A stretch of DNA of 64,000 bases. Source: Corallococcus caeni. Its GTDB lineage: Bacteria; Myxococcota; Myxococcia; Myxococcales; Myxococcaceae. Below are positions 51,522 to 60,917 of the stretch, one piece after another. A model generated the notes under the pieces. The model ran no database searches. It saw only the letters and a list, made by a program, of their open reading frames with translations, and was not told the DNA's origin. The DNA is taken from NCBI RefSeq assembly GCF_036245865.1, contig NZ_BTTW01000012.1, positions 124,001 to 188,000 on the forward strand. Direction: 5' to 3'. Position numbers and translations under genes: made by a program. Positions within the stretch are counted from its first letter, which is position 1. Every line of letters begins with the position of its first letter.

Positions 51522-52405
51522 AGGTCCCTCGCGCGCAGGACGCCGTAGGCGCCGAAGAGGAAGACGGCCGCGAAGGCGGCGTAGGCCGCGCCGCTGACGG
51601 CGAACTCGGCGAGCCTCGGGTGCAGCAGGTTGGTCGAGTAGTAGGACGGGGACAGGTAGCGCAGGAAGCGCAGCAGGTTCTCCTCGCCCACCGCGCGCCC
51701 CACGGAGTCCATCAGCCAGAAGACGAAGAGCAGGATGAAGTTGAAGACGAGGCTCACCGCCGGGCTGCGGAAGAGGCTGGAGCACAGGGTGGTGAGGGCC
51801 ACGTAGGCCAGCGAGAAGACGATGGTGGCGCTCCAGAACTTCAGGAGGTTGAGCACCAGCACCCCGAAGGCGAAGTCGTCGTTGATGATGCGCGCGTAGA
51901 CGAAGATGGCCAGGTCGATGATCAGCACCAGCCCCACCAGCAGCGTGGCCTGGGAGAGGAACTTGCCCAGGAGCACCGACGAGCGGCGCGCGCGCACCGT
52001 GAGGTAGCGCATGGAGCGCGGGCCCACCTCGCCGCTCACCTGGTCGAAGCCCATCAGCGCGATGTAGGCGGGCAGGAAGAAGAGGGTGATCTTGAAGACG
52101 ATGAGCACCACGATGGGCACCTTCGCCAGCGCCTCCATCATCGCGGCGTCGTTGCTGGCGAGGAAGCCCAGCACGCCCTGGTGCAGCTGCTCCGCGGCCT
52201 GCGTGGCCATCTCCGCGTCCCCGCCGGACTCAGCGAGCTTCGCGTTCACCTGGGCCTGCAGCTCCCGGGTGACGAAGCCCACCACCAGCAGCACCAGCGC
52301 GGAGAACATGCTGTAGAGCCCGAGCAGCACGATGGCCCGGCCGCTTCTCACGGCCCGGCGCAGCTCCGCTGCCCAGATCACCAATGTCTCTTTGAGTCCG
52401 TCCAA
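51518..52405 (-). CDS. ABC-2 type transporter permease
   Basis: A membrane protein of about 295 residues with six likely helices: one near the N terminus (AIVLLGLYSMFSALVLLVVG), a long external loop with an Ala/Glu-rich segment, then five helices to the end. This matches ABC-2 permeases such as NatB/GldF-like. The start is uncertain: TTG at 52403-52405 begins LDGLKETLVIWAAELRRAV, but no good Shine-Dalgarno is placed; the frame is open up to 52540. It is coupled to the ATPase gene downstream. Confidence 0.8.
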   Translation of the reverse strand: MDGLKETLVIWAAELRRAVRSGRAIVLLGLYSMFSALVLLVVGFVTRELQAQVNAKLAESGGDAEMATQAAEQLHQGVLGFLASNDAAMMEALAKVPIVVLIVFKITLFFLPAYIALMGFDQVSGEVGPRSMRYLTVRARRSSVLLGKFLSQATLLVGLVLIIDLAIFVYARIINDDFAFGVLVLNLLKFWSATIVFSLAYVALTTLCSSLFRSPAVSLVFNFILLFVFWLMDSVGRAVGEENLLRFLRYLSPSYYSTNLLHPRLAEFAVSGAAYAAFAAVFLFGAYGVLRARDL

Positions 52406-52555
52406 GGTGCACAGGACCCTACTGGACCTCCGGTCACCTTCCCAGGTTTCTCCCTGACGAAGGCAGCAGTCGAGGAGGCAAGCCGTGGACAGCGCGCCCT
52501 CAGCGACTAGGATCCCGGCGGTCTGCTCCCTGCCCCCCAAGGAGAGCCCCGAAGC

Positions 52556-54091
52556 ATGACGAAGCGCCGCCTGCTCGCAGCCCTGCCGCTGTTCCCCCTC
52601 ACGCTCCTCCTGGGTGCCTCCGCGCCCAGGACGGACGCGAACCCCGCGCCGTCACCCGCCGCCTCGACGGACGCCCAGACGCTGGCGCGGGCCGTGAGCG
52701 CGCTGGGAACGGACGCGGGCCCCTCGGGCGCCCGCGCGCTGGTGGAGAAGGTGGAGGCCGAGCAGCGCGCCCAGGCGGGTACTCCGGACTCAGGGACCGC
52801 GAGCGTCGCGCAGGCTCCGGTCGCCCCGGATTCCGGGACCGCCCCCGACGTCGTGGTGGCCCAGGAGGCCACGGACACGCGCCCGGTGGATGCCCGCGCG
52901 CTGGCGGAAGCGCTGGCCGCGAAGGACGCGGCCGCGCTGGAGCCCGGAATGGTGCCCCCGATGCCGGTGCCCTCGCGGGAGAAGGCGCCGCCGTTCAGCA
53001 AGCTCCAGGGGCTGCCCCGCGCGCAGGACCTGGTGGCCCGCGCGAAGCTGGAGGGCAACAAGCTGGTGGTGAAGGGCGGCAAGAGCGCGCCGGATCAGGT
53101 GCTCACCATCGACCCCGGCCTCCAGGCGTCCCTCACGAAGATCATGCAGAACTACCAGGTGCCCTACGGCGCCGCGGTGGTGCTGGAGCCCTCCACGGGC
53201 CGCGTCCTCGCGATGGCGGAGCACTCGGAGGCGAAGCCGGAGCTGCGCGGGCTGGCCGTCCGCGCGGTGTACCCCGCCGCGAGCATCTTCAAGATCGTCA
53301 CCGGCAGCGCGCTCATGGAGGCCGGCGTATCCCCCGAGACCGAGGCGTGCTTCCACGGCGGCAAGCGCCGGCTGAACGAGCGGCAGCTCGAGGACACCGA
53401 GCGCGACGGCGCCTGCTATTCGCTTGCGCTGGCCATGGGCAAGAGCGCCAACGTCATCTTCGCCAAGATGACCAGCAAGCACCTGAGCGCGGACGCACTC
53501 AAGCGCATGGCGGCGCGCCTGCGCTTCAACCGCGAGATCCCCTTCGCCCAGCCGCTGGACGTGTCGCTCGCGTACATCCCGGAGGACGGCTTCGCGCTCG
53601 CCAACACCGGCGCGGGCTTCGGTGACGTGTACCTGTCCCCGCTGCACGGCGCGCTCCTGGCCGCGATGGCCGCCAACGAGGGCCGCTGGGTCGACCCGGT
53701 GCTGGTGGAGCCGGAGCCCTTCATGCCGCTGCCGGAGCCGGAGCCCGTGCTCACGCCCACCGCCGCGCACGGGCTCACGAAGATGCTGGAGGAGACCGTC
53801 ACCCACGGCACCGCGCGCGGCGTCTTCCGCGAGCGCGGCTTCCAGGTGAAGGACGCCGTGGGGAAGACGGGCACGCTCGCGGACCGCGAGCCCTTCCGCG
53901 ACTACTCGTGGTTCGTCGGCTTCGCTCCCAAGGACCACCCGCGCGTGGCCGTGGCCGCGCTCATCGTGAACGACCCGAAGTGGCGCATCCGCGGCTCCTA
54001 CCTGGGCCGCGAGGCCCTGCGCCTGGCGCTGGAGCGCATCCCCGCGCCGGTGGAAGTGACGGCCCCCGCGGGCGCCGCCGGCAAGCACTGA
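52556..54091 (+). CDS. Stand-alone penicillin-binding transpeptidase domain protein
   Basis: A 511-residue protein with a signal or anchor sequence (MTKRRLLAALPLFPLTLLLG) and about 150 residues of Ala/Pro/Asp-rich linker. The transpeptidase domain then runs from about 180. Active-site SxxK is in YPAASIFKIV (Ser242, Lys245), SxN is in GKSANVIFAK near 296, and KTG in DAVGKTGTLADRE near 436. It has no glycosyltransferase or classical PBP dimerisation domain, so it resembles a class B PBP core or OXA-type enzyme. It would cross-link peptidoglycan or bind beta-lactams. The ATG at 52556 follows a divergent 150-bp gap. Confidence 0.82.
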   Translation: MTKRRLLAALPLFPLTLLLGASAPRTDANPAPSPAASTDAQTLARAVSALGTDAGPSGARALVEKVEAEQRAQAGTPDSGTASVAQAPVAPDSGTAPDVVVAQEATDTRPVDARALAEALAAKDAAALEPGMVPPMPVPSREKAPPFSKLQGLPRAQDLVARAKLEGNKLVVKGGKSAPDQVLTIDPGLQASLTKIMQNYQVPYGAAVVLEPSTGRVLAMAEHSEAKPELRGLAVRAVYPAASIFKIVTGSALMEAGVSPETEACFHGGKRRLNERQLEDTERDGACYSLALAMGKSANVIFAKMTSKHLSADALKRMAARLRFNREIPFAQPLDVSLAYIPEDGFALANTGAGFGDVYLSPLHGALLAAMAANEGRWVDPVLVEPEPFMPLPEPEPVLTPTAAHGLTKMLEETVTHGTARGVFRERGFQVKDAVGKTGTLADREPFRDYSWFVGFAPKDHPRVAVAALIVNDPKWRIRGSYLGREALRLALERIPAPVEVTAPAGAAGKH

Positions 54092-54099
54092 GGCGGCCG

Positions 54100-55296
54100 T
54101 CAGGACAGCGGACGCGGGGTGAGCTTCACCAGCTCCGTGTCCACGAAGCCCTGGAAGAACTTCAGCGCCTCCAGCTCCTGGAGCGGCGACACGTGCACGA
54201 TGGCCGCCACGTCCCGCCGTCCGTCGATGCGCGACAGCAGGTAGCGCTCTGGTGACGTGAGGGGCAGCGTCTTCAGGTGCGCGGGCGTCACCATCAGCGC
54301 CGGCACCCGCGACGGCTCCATCAGCGCCTTGCGCAGCTCCGTGAGCAGCCTGCCCTCCGCGTCGCGCAGCAGCTTCGCTGTGTGCTCGGTGGGGGCAATC
54401 TCATGCGCGCGCCGGGCCAGCGCCTCGCCGTCGCGCAGGTTGCCCGCGTCCAGGAAGAGCTGTGCGGCCTGGAGCACCTCGTCGGAGGAGGACTCGGAGC
54501 CGATGACGCCGCCCGCATTCAGGTCGTCGTCGTCATCGTCCTCCACCACGACGACGGTGTGCGAGCCGGGCTCCGGGGCGGGCAGGGGCGCCTCGTCCGA
54601 CACGCGCAGCGCGTCCTGCCGGTAGAGCGCGTACAGCCGCTGGTAGAGGAAGAAGTCCGTGGCGTGCAGCGCCAGCGCGATGCCGTCGATGCTCAGGCCG
54701 TCCTTCGCCAGCTGCACGATGCGCTCGTCCATGCTGCCGGCCTTGCGGTCCGTCAGCTTGCGCTCGTCCACCTCCAGGCGCACGCGGCCGGAGGGGAACA
54801 CCGCGCGGATGGCCTGCCACGCCGTCTCGCGGAACTCGCCCTCGCGGCTCACGTCCAGCAGGTCCACGCTGACGTCCAGGCCCTCCAGCTCCGGCGCGGC
54901 GTCCGTGGCGCGGAAGTCGAAGCCGCCTTCCTCCCAGGTGAAGGCGTCCAGCAGCATCTCCCGGAACTTGTGGGAGAGCACCGTGCGCACGGTGGCCTCC
55001 GACACCGTGCCCGTCATGATCAGGATCTTCCCCAGCAGGATGTGCGTCTCCGCCTGCGTGGCGAACGCGCGCTCCAGCTGGTCCTCCGTCAGGTGGCCCT
55101 GGTTGATGAGGAACTGACCGAAGTACTCGCGCGGCTGGTTGGAGCTGGCGGTGATGACGTGGCCGTCGCGCAGCAGGAGCTGCTTGCGCACGTCTCCCCG
55201 CTCCACGTTCAGGGTGCCGGTGGCCCGGCGATTCCCGAGGTGGACGACCAGGTCCTTGAGGGGCATCGTCGAAAAATCACCACACACGCCGCGCAT
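54100..55296 (-). CDS. DUF4388 (PATAN-like) domain protein
   Basis: A 398-residue cytoplasmic protein. It opens with CGDFSTMPLKDLVVHLGNRR and ATGTLNVERGDVRKQLLLRDGHV, the DUF4388 start that in myxobacteria and cyanobacteria (PATAN) is tied to signalling. A helical middle follows with GQFLINQGHLTEDQLERAFA, as in the type II/IV GspE N-terminal region. Near 260-280 is a Ser/Asp-rich acidic stretch. The C terminus (about 330-398) has LMVTPAHLKTLPLTSPERYL then SRIDGRRDVAAI, a winged-helix-like motif. ATG at 55294-55296 is 21 bp from the divergent glutaredoxin start. Confidence 0.78.
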   Translation of the reverse strand: MRGVCGDFSTMPLKDLVVHLGNRRATGTLNVERGDVRKQLLLRDGHVITASSNQPREYFGQFLINQGHLTEDQLERAFATQAETHILLGKILIMTGTVSEATVRTVLSHKFREMLLDAFTWEEGGFDFRATDAAPELEGLDVSVDLLDVSREGEFRETAWQAIRAVFPSGRVRLEVDERKLTDRKAGSMDERIVQLAKDGLSIDGIALALHATDFFLYQRLYALYRQDALRVSDEAPLPAPEPGSHTVVVVEDDDDDDLNAGGVIGSESSSDEVLQAAQLFLDAGNLRDGEALARRAHEIAPTEHTAKLLRDAEGRLLTELRKALMEPSRVPALMVTPAHLKTLPLTSPERYLLSRIDGRRDVAAIVHVSPLQELEALKFFQGFVDTELVKLTPRPLS

Positions 55297-55317
55297 CGAG
55301 CGCCCATCCTGCAACGC

Positions 55318-55596
55318 ATGCGAGTCGATATCTACTCGAAACCCGGGTGTTCCCTCTGCGTGAAGGCCGTCGCCGTGGTCGAGCAGGTACAGACCCGGCT
55401 GCCCTTCGAGCTCTACGTCACCGACATCCTCCAGAGCCCGGACCTCTTCGAGGCCTGGCGTTACGACATCCCCGTGGTCCTCATTGATGGGGTGCCTGCC
55501 TTCAAGCACCGCGTGGACGCGGAGGCGTTGGAAGCCCGGATCCGCGAGGTGATGAATGGCATACCCATTGCTAAAACCGTGGGCCAGGATGGGTAA
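55318..55596 (+). CDS. Glutaredoxin-family protein
   Basis: A 92-residue thioredoxin-fold protein: MRVDIYSKPGCSLCVKAVAV gives the active Cys11-x2-Cys14 pair. The cis-Pro motif is YDIPVVLIDGVPAF at about residue 55. It matches the DUF836/glutaredoxin-like group. It may reduce disulfides with glutathione or another thiol. ATG at 55318 lies 21 bp from the divergent DUF4388 gene, so the promoters overlap one or other gene. Confidence 0.87.
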   Translation: MRVDIYSKPGCSLCVKAVAVVEQVQTRLPFELYVTDILQSPDLFEAWRYDIPVVLIDGVPAFKHRVDAEALEARIREVMNGIPIAKTVGQDG

Positions 55597-55716
55597 CGAA
55601 GTGCCCTTCCCTAAGAAATCCGGGGGGATACGAAGGGCGCAAAAGTGACGAGGCTGTAAATCTGGGCGGGCGGGAGGGGTGGTGGGGCAGAAAATGCTGG
55701 AAAGGAGGGGACGACA

Positions 55717-56670
55717 GTGGGCGTGAAGGGCAAGCGAGCGGGAAAGTCGGGCCAGCCTCCTACGGTGCTGCTGGTGGAGCCGCGTGCGGAGGACCTGGAG
55801 CGCACCCGGGCGCTGCTGGGGGAGGCGGGCTTCCGCGTGGTGCCCCTGACGCGCTTCGACGCGGCGGTGCCCCTCTTCGAGGTGATCCGCCCGGACGCGG
55901 TGCTGCTGGCCGCGCAGCCGCCGGACTTCGCGGCGGTGCAGACGGCGCGGCGCCTGCGTCAGGTGGGCAAGGGCACGGTGCCGATGATGTACCTGGTGGA
56001 TTCGCACGACCGGGACGCGTGGCGCTTCTGCGTGGAGAAGGGGCAGTGCGTGGACGTGGTGCCGCGCACGGTGGACGGCGCGGAGCTGTCCATGAAGCTG
56101 CACGCGCAGATGCGGCTGAAGCAGTCGGTGGAGCGCGCGGCGGCCGGTGAAGAGGCCGGCACGGCGCTGGCGCTGCATGACCCGGTGACGGGGCTCTACA
56201 ACCGGCCGTTCCTGCTGGCCCTCATCGGGCTGGAGGCGCGGCGGACGGAGCGCTACGGCGGGACGTTCTCGGTGGTGGCGGCGGAGGTGACGGGGTGGAG
56301 CGCGCTTCGCAAGGAGCACGGCAAGAGCATGGCGGAGCGGCTGCTCGTCTACAGCGCGGTGGTGCTGGGACAGACGGTGCGCGAGGCCGACGCGGTGGCG
56401 CGGGTGGGCGACAGTCAGTTCGCCATGCTGCTGCCGGGCACGCCCGCGGAGGCGGTGCCGGAGGTGCTGGCGCGGGTGGAGGCGCGGTTCGAGGCCGCCC
56501 GTTTCCAGATGGAGGGTCGAGTGGTGCGCACGGCGCTGGAGCTGGGGGCGGTGAGCTTCCCGGACACGGTGGGGGCTCCCACCCAGTTGCTGGGCGCGGC
56601 ACTGCAGACCTTGAGGCGTACACGCGAGCTTCGGCGGGCGGCCGGTCCAGCCCGTCTGATGTCGGTTTGA
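55717..56670 (+). CDS. Degenerate receiver-GGDEF protein
   Basis: A 317-residue two-domain protein. A response-regulator fold spans about 15-130, but PDAVLLAAQPP has Ala65 where the phospho-Asp should be. A GGDEF-like domain spans about 150-300, with DPVTGLYNRPFLLALI, but its active loop reads VGDSQF instead of GGDEF. So it is probably not phosphorylated in the normal way and does not make c-di-GMP. It may be a binding scaffold. GTG at 55717 has AAAGGAGGGG six bases upstream, a very strong site. It is 46 bp before the NtrC-type gene. Confidence 0.82.
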   Translation: MGVKGKRAGKSGQPPTVLLVEPRAEDLERTRALLGEAGFRVVPLTRFDAAVPLFEVIRPDAVLLAAQPPDFAAVQTARRLRQVGKGTVPMMYLVDSHDRDAWRFCVEKGQCVDVVPRTVDGAELSMKLHAQMRLKQSVERAAAGEEAGTALALHDPVTGLYNRPFLLALIGLEARRTERYGGTFSVVAAEVTGWSALRKEHGKSMAERLLVYSAVVLGQTVREADAVARVGDSQFAMLLPGTPAEAVPEVLARVEARFEAARFQMEGRVVRTALELGAVSFPDTVGAPTQLLGAALQTLRRTRELRRAAGPARLMSV

Positions 56671-56716
56671 TTCAGTTCACGAGGGTTTGATGCACAGGGC
56701 GAGCGGAGGCGTGGGG

Positions 56717-58378
56717 ATGGATCGGATCGCGGTGCTGGTGGTCGATGACGAGGAGTCGGTGCGCACGTTCCTGTCCGAGCTGTTGGGCAGCTCGGGGTAC
56801 CAGGTGCGCTGTGCCTCGAGCGGTTCGCAGGCGCTGGAGATGCTCTCTGGTGGCTCGTTCGACGCGGTGCTCCTGGACGTGGTGATGCCGGAGATGAGTG
56901 GCCTGGAGGTGCTGCGCCGCTACCGGAGCACGGGTGGCACAGCCCCGGTCATCGTGCTGAGCGCGCTGTCGGGCGCGGATGATGCGGTGCGCGCGCTGAA
57001 GATGGGCGCGTCCGACTATCTGGCGAAGCCCTTTGGCAACGACGAGCTGCAGGACGTGCTCGCGCGCGCCCTGGGGACCCGCGTGCCGGAGCGCCAGGCG
57101 ACCGCGCCCGCGCCCCGCGTGGTGCTGACGCCCGCGGAGGCCGCGGCGGAGGCCCGCGTGCTCATCTCCACGTCGCCGGCCATGCGCCGCGCGCGTGCGC
57201 TGGTGGAGCGCATCGCGGACACGGACGTGCCGGTGCTGCTGCTGGGTGAGTCCGGCACGGGCAAGGAAGTCATCGCCCGTGAGATCCATGCGCGCAGCCA
57301 GCGCCATGGCCGGCCGTTCATCAAGGTGAACTGCGCGGCGCTGCCGGGGGAGTTGCTGGAGAGCGAGCTGTTCGGCCACGAGCGCGGCGCCTTCACGGGC
57401 GCCACGGCGGAGAAGCCGGGCAAGTTCGAGCTGGCGGATCAGGGCACCATCTTCCTGGATGAGATTGGCGAGATGGCCATCCGCCTCCAGGCGAAGCTGC
57501 TCCAGGTGCTGCAGGACGAGGAGTTCTTCCGCGTCGGTGGCAAGAAGAGCGTCCGCGTGGACAGCCGCGTGGTGGTGGCGACGAACCGCGACCTGGAGAA
57601 GGAGATCGCGCTCGGCAACTTCCGCGAGGACCTCTACTACCGCCTCAACGTCGTGGCCATCCGCCTGCCGCCCCTGCGCGAGCGCCGGGAGGACGTGGTG
57701 CCGCTCACCGACCACTTCCTGAAGAAGTATGGCAAGGGCTTCATGACGAACGTGTCCGAGCTGCCCTCCGAGGTGCTCCACGCGTTCACCGACTACGAGT
57801 GGCCGGGCAACGTGCGCGAGCTGGAGAACATGGTTCGCCGGCTGTGCGTGCTGAAGGACCCGACCCTGGTGCTGGACGAAATCCACGCCGGCGGCCGGAC
57901 CCCCGCGAGCGCCCCGTCGCTGCCCACGTCGTTCGGGGGCGGGGACGAGTTCATCCCGCCGCCGTCGCGCCACGTGGACGAGGCCGCCCGCGTCTTCGCG
58001 GCCCCGCCGTCCTCGCATGCGGCGGTGTCGAACTCCGGCGTGCAGGTGCTGGAGATGCCCTCGCGCGGTGTGATGATGACGCCGGCCCCGGTGGCGGAGG
58101 CCTCGCCGTTCAACGCGGTGGCGCCGCAGCGGTACGCGAACCCGTTCGACGCGCCGCAGCCTCCGCCCCCGCCGCCTCCGGCCGGGGAGCTGTCGCTCAA
58201 GGACATTGGCAAGCGCGCGGCGATGCTCGCGGAGCGCGAGGCCATCCTCGCGATGCTCCAGCGCACCGCGTGGAACAAGCGCCGCGCCGCCGGCAAGCTG
58301 CGCATCAGCTACAAGGCGCTGCTCTACAAGATCAAGGAGTGCGGCATCATCGACCCTCGCGCGAGCGCGGAGTTCTAG
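56717..58378 (+). CDS. Sigma-54-dependent response regulator (NtrC family)
   Basis: A 553-residue enhancer-binding protein. The receiver (1-115) has acidic pocket VVDDEES and phospho-Asp54 in VLLDVVMPEMSG, with Lys in YLAKPF. The AAA+ domain (about 155-390) has Walker A LLGESGTGKEVI, sigma-54 loop HERGAFTGAT, Walker B TIFLDEIGEM and the arginine finger region FREDLYYRLNVV. A Pro/Ala linker with SAPSL...PPPPPP follows. The Fis-type HTH is at the end: RTAWNKRRAAGKLRISYKAL then LYKIKECG. ATG at 56717 has GGAGG seven bases upstream. No paired histidine kinase gene is near. The degenerate receiver-GGDEF protein is just upstream. Confidence 0.93.
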   Translation: MDRIAVLVVDDEESVRTFLSELLGSSGYQVRCASSGSQALEMLSGGSFDAVLLDVVMPEMSGLEVLRRYRSTGGTAPVIVLSALSGADDAVRALKMGASDYLAKPFGNDELQDVLARALGTRVPERQATAPAPRVVLTPAEAAAEARVLISTSPAMRRARALVERIADTDVPVLLLGESGTGKEVIAREIHARSQRHGRPFIKVNCAALPGELLESELFGHERGAFTGATAEKPGKFELADQGTIFLDEIGEMAIRLQAKLLQVLQDEEFFRVGGKKSVRVDSRVVVATNRDLEKEIALGNFREDLYYRLNVVAIRLPPLRERREDVVPLTDHFLKKYGKGFMTNVSELPSEVLHAFTDYEWPGNVRELENMVRRLCVLKDPTLVLDEIHAGGRTPASAPSLPTSFGGGDEFIPPPSRHVDEAARVFAAPPSSHAAVSNSGVQVLEMPSRGVMMTPAPVAEASPFNAVAPQRYANPFDAPQPPPPPPPAGELSLKDIGKRAAMLAEREAILAMLQRTAWNKRRAAGKLRISYKALLYKIKECGIIDPRASAEF

Positions 58379-58403
58379 AAGCCGGCCTTGAAGACGTGAG
58401 ACG

Positions 58404-58438
58404 ACGGCCCTTCTTCCGGATGACGGGAGGAGGGCCGT
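58404..58438 (+). terminator. Inverted repeat after NtrC-type gene
   Basis: ACGGCCCT (58404-58411) pairs with AGGGCCGT (58431-58438); CC/GG pairs extend it inward. It starts about 25 bp after the stop at 58378 and is followed by TCACTT. A weak terminator candidate. Confidence 0.4.
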
Positions 58439-58490
58439 TCACTTGGGCGGGCCTTGCGCGGAGCGGCCGTTGCCCGGTATCGCGGAGGGC

Positions 58491-59309
58491 ATGACGGCTC
58501 CGCTCCTGCTGCTCGGCTGTGGCTACACGCTCACGCGGTTCGCGGTGGCGGAGGCCCGTGCGGGCCGCGAGGTGCTGGCCACGACCCGGGAGGCGTCCCG
58601 CCGCGCGGTGCTGGAGGGCGCGGGCGTCCGGGTGGTGTCCCTCGATGAGGCGCTGTCGCGAACCGCGGGCGCGCACGTCGTGAACTCCGTTCCACCGGAC
58701 GCCGGGCTGGATGTCCGCTTCGCGCAAGCGCTGTCCCGCTCGCGTCCGTCGCGGCTCATCTACCTTTCCTCCACGGGCGTCTATGGCTCCGCGCGCGGGC
58801 GCGTGGATGAGTCCACGCCGGTGGATACGACCTCCGCGACCTCCCGCGCCCGGCTGGAGGCGGAGGCCCTCTTCCTGCCATTGGGTGCGAGCGTCCTGCG
58901 CATCGCGGGCATCTACGGCCCCGGGCGCGGCACGGCCGGACGGCTGAAGGCGGGCACGCTGCGCATCCCGGAGTCGGGTGGGGGGCGGCTGTCGCGCATC
59001 CACGTGGACGACCTGGTGGAGGCGGTGCGCGTGGTGCTCGAACGCGGCGCTCCGGGCGAGGTGTACTGCGTGGCCGACCGTCGGCCCGCGACGCAGGAGG
59101 AGACGGCCTCCTGGCTCTGCCAGCACCTGGGCCTCCCCATGCCGCCGCGCGTGCCCCTGGCGTCGCTGCACGAGTCCCTGCGCGGCGACCGTGCCATCAG
59201 CGCCGCGAAGCTGGAGGCCCTGGGCTGGACGCCGCGCCATCCGGACTTCACCACCGGCTTCCTCGCGGCGATGGAGGAGGAGGCGCGCGGCTCAGCCCTG
59301 CCCGGGTGA
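58491..59309 (+). CDS. SDR-family NAD(P)-dependent epimerase/dehydratase-like protein
   Basis: A 272-residue Rossmann-fold protein of the extended SDR type, near E. coli YeeZ. The cofactor loop is GCGYTLTRFA at residue 9-18 in place of GxxGxxG, as in YeeZ-like proteins. YLSSTGVYGSARGRVDE holds the catalytic Ser/Thr and Tyr, but the usual Lys two turns after Tyr is not evident, so oxidoreductase activity is uncertain. Later GIYGPGR and LSRIHVDDLVEAVRVVL are standard. Start ATG 58491 follows GGAGGGC closely. The 3' end overlaps the convergent antiporter gene by 18 bp. Confidence 0.75.
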   Translation: MTAPLLLLGCGYTLTRFAVAEARAGREVLATTREASRRAVLEGAGVRVVSLDEALSRTAGAHVVNSVPPDAGLDVRFAQALSRSRPSRLIYLSSTGVYGSARGRVDESTPVDTTSATSRARLEAEALFLPLGASVLRIAGIYGPGRGTAGRLKAGTLRIPESGGGRLSRIHVDDLVEAVRVVLERGAPGEVYCVADRRPATQEETASWLCQHLGLPMPPRVPLASLHESLRGDRAISAAKLEALGWTPRHPDFTTGFLAAMEEEARGSALPG

Positions 59310-60917
59310 TTCCGACCGGAGGATCTGCTGCAGGTCGAGCTCCGACCAGTCCAGCTCCTGCTCCACCTGCTGGAACGCCGCGTCCCCGATGGTGCCGTCC
59401 GCCCGGAGGTCCGCCAGGCGCTTGCGCCCCGCCGCCATCGCGGCGCGCACCATGTCCGCGTCCGCGGTGGGCGGACCCCACGGGGAGCTGGGGCCCGCCT
59501 GCGTCCCCGGGCCCGCGTGCGAATGATCCTCGAGCGTCTGCCGCGCGCGCCGCAGCTGCAACTCGTACCGCCGCCGGACCAGGGTCGCCAGCTCCGTCGT
59601 GCCCGGTGCGTCCTGCGTGGCTTCCAGGCCCGCGCGCAGCGTCTCCACCCGCGCGAGCCGCACCTCGTGGTCCACCTCGCCGTCGTCGTCCAGCTTCAGC
59701 CGCGTCATCAGGGGCCGCAGCGTCATGCCCTGCACCACGAGTGTCCCCAGCACCACGGAGAAGGACGTGAAGAGGATGAGGTCCCGGTAGGGGAAGGCCG
59801 CGACCCCGTCGTGCCCCGTGGGCAGCGCCAGCGCGGCGGCGAGCGTCACGATGCCCCGCATGCCGCACCAGCCCACCAGCACCGCCGCGCCGGGCGAGAG
59901 CGTGACGGCGGTGGACTTCGACTTGCGCTGCCTCCAGCGGGTGAACGCCCCCGCGCCCATCACCCAGGCGAAGCGCGCGAGGATGGCCGCGCCCGTCACG
60001 ACGCCCGCGATCGCCCCGTACTCCAGCCACGTCTCCCGGTCGAAGCGCGCGACGATGGTCTTCAGCTGGAAGCCCACGAGCACGAAGGCCAGCACGTTCA
60101 GCACGAACGTCGCCACCTCCCACACCGCGTAGGACGGGATGCGGATCCGCGCGGGCGTCAGCGTGGAGGCCGTCCGGGAGATGGTCATCGCGTAGACGAC
60201 CGTCGTGAGGATGCCGGACAGGTGCAGCCGCTCGGCGATCATCCACACCGCGAACGTGCTGCCGAACTGCGTGATGACCGCCGTGGACACGTCCTCCACG
60301 AGGAAGTTGATGCGCAGGCTCACCCACGACAACACGACGCCCAGCAGCAGGCTGCCCACCGTGACGATGAGCAGCGTGGGCACCGCGCTCCAGCCCAGCA
60401 CGCCGCCCGCGGCCACGGCCCCCAGCGCGAGCCGGTAGATGAGCAGGGCGCTCGCGTCGTTGAACAGGCTTTCGCCCTCCAGGATGACGAGCAGCCGGTG
60501 TGGCGGCTTCAACTGCTTCAGCACCGCCGTGGCCGCCGCCGCGTCCGGAGGCGCGACGATGGCGCCCAGCGCGATGGCCGCCGCCCAGGGCATGGCCGGC
60601 ACCCTCCACCGCACCGCCACCGCGACCGCGATGACCGTGAGCACCACCGCGCCCAGGGCCAGCCCCGCCACCGGCCGCCAGTTCGCGCGCAGGTCGCGGG
60701 GGGAGGCATCGAACGCCGCGTCCAGCAGCACCGGCGCGACGAACAGGGTGAGCGCCAGCTCCGGATCCAACACCAGCTCCGGGCTCCCCGGCACGAGCGC
60801 CAGCACCGCCCCCGCCAGCGCCACCAGCGCGGGGTAGGGCGTGCCGAGCCGCCGGGACAGCGCCGCCAGCCCCGCGCCTCCCAGCAGCAGCCCGATGACG
60901 ATCTCGAACACCAGCAT
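59292..60917 (-). CDS. Na+/H+ antiporter, CPA1 family
   Basis: A 541-residue membrane protein with about 12 helices in the first 400 residues. The ion-binding region has ALGAIVAPPDAAAATAVLKQ and LEGESLFNDASALLIYRL, the paired ND/D motif of CPA1 exchangers, and LVGWCGMRGIVTLAAALALP near helix 11. The C-terminal 140 residues form a soluble helical tail with DHEVRLARVETLRAGLEA, which may regulate transport. It would exchange Na+ (or K+) for H+. ATG at 60915-60917. Family length is 500-550. Confidence 0.9.
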   Translation of the reverse strand: MLVFEIVIGLLLGGAGLAALSRRLGTPYPALVALAGAVLALVPGSPELVLDPELALTLFVAPVLLDAAFDASPRDLRANWRPVAGLALGAVVLTVIAVAVAVRWRVPAMPWAAAIALGAIVAPPDAAAATAVLKQLKPPHRLLVILEGESLFNDASALLIYRLALGAVAAGGVLGWSAVPTLLIVTVGSLLLGVVLSWVSLRINFLVEDVSTAVITQFGSTFAVWMIAERLHLSGILTTVVYAMTISRTASTLTPARIRIPSYAVWEVATFVLNVLAFVLVGFQLKTIVARFDRETWLEYGAIAGVVTGAAILARFAWVMGAGAFTRWRQRKSKSTAVTLSPGAAVLVGWCGMRGIVTLAAALALPTGHDGVAAFPYRDLILFTSFSVVLGTLVVQGMTLRPLMTRLKLDDDGEVDHEVRLARVETLRAGLEATQDAPGTTELATLVRRRYELQLRRARQTLEDHSHAGPGTQAGPSSPWGPPTADADMVRAAMAAGRKRLADLRADGTIGDAAFQQVEQELDWSELDLQQILRSESPGQG

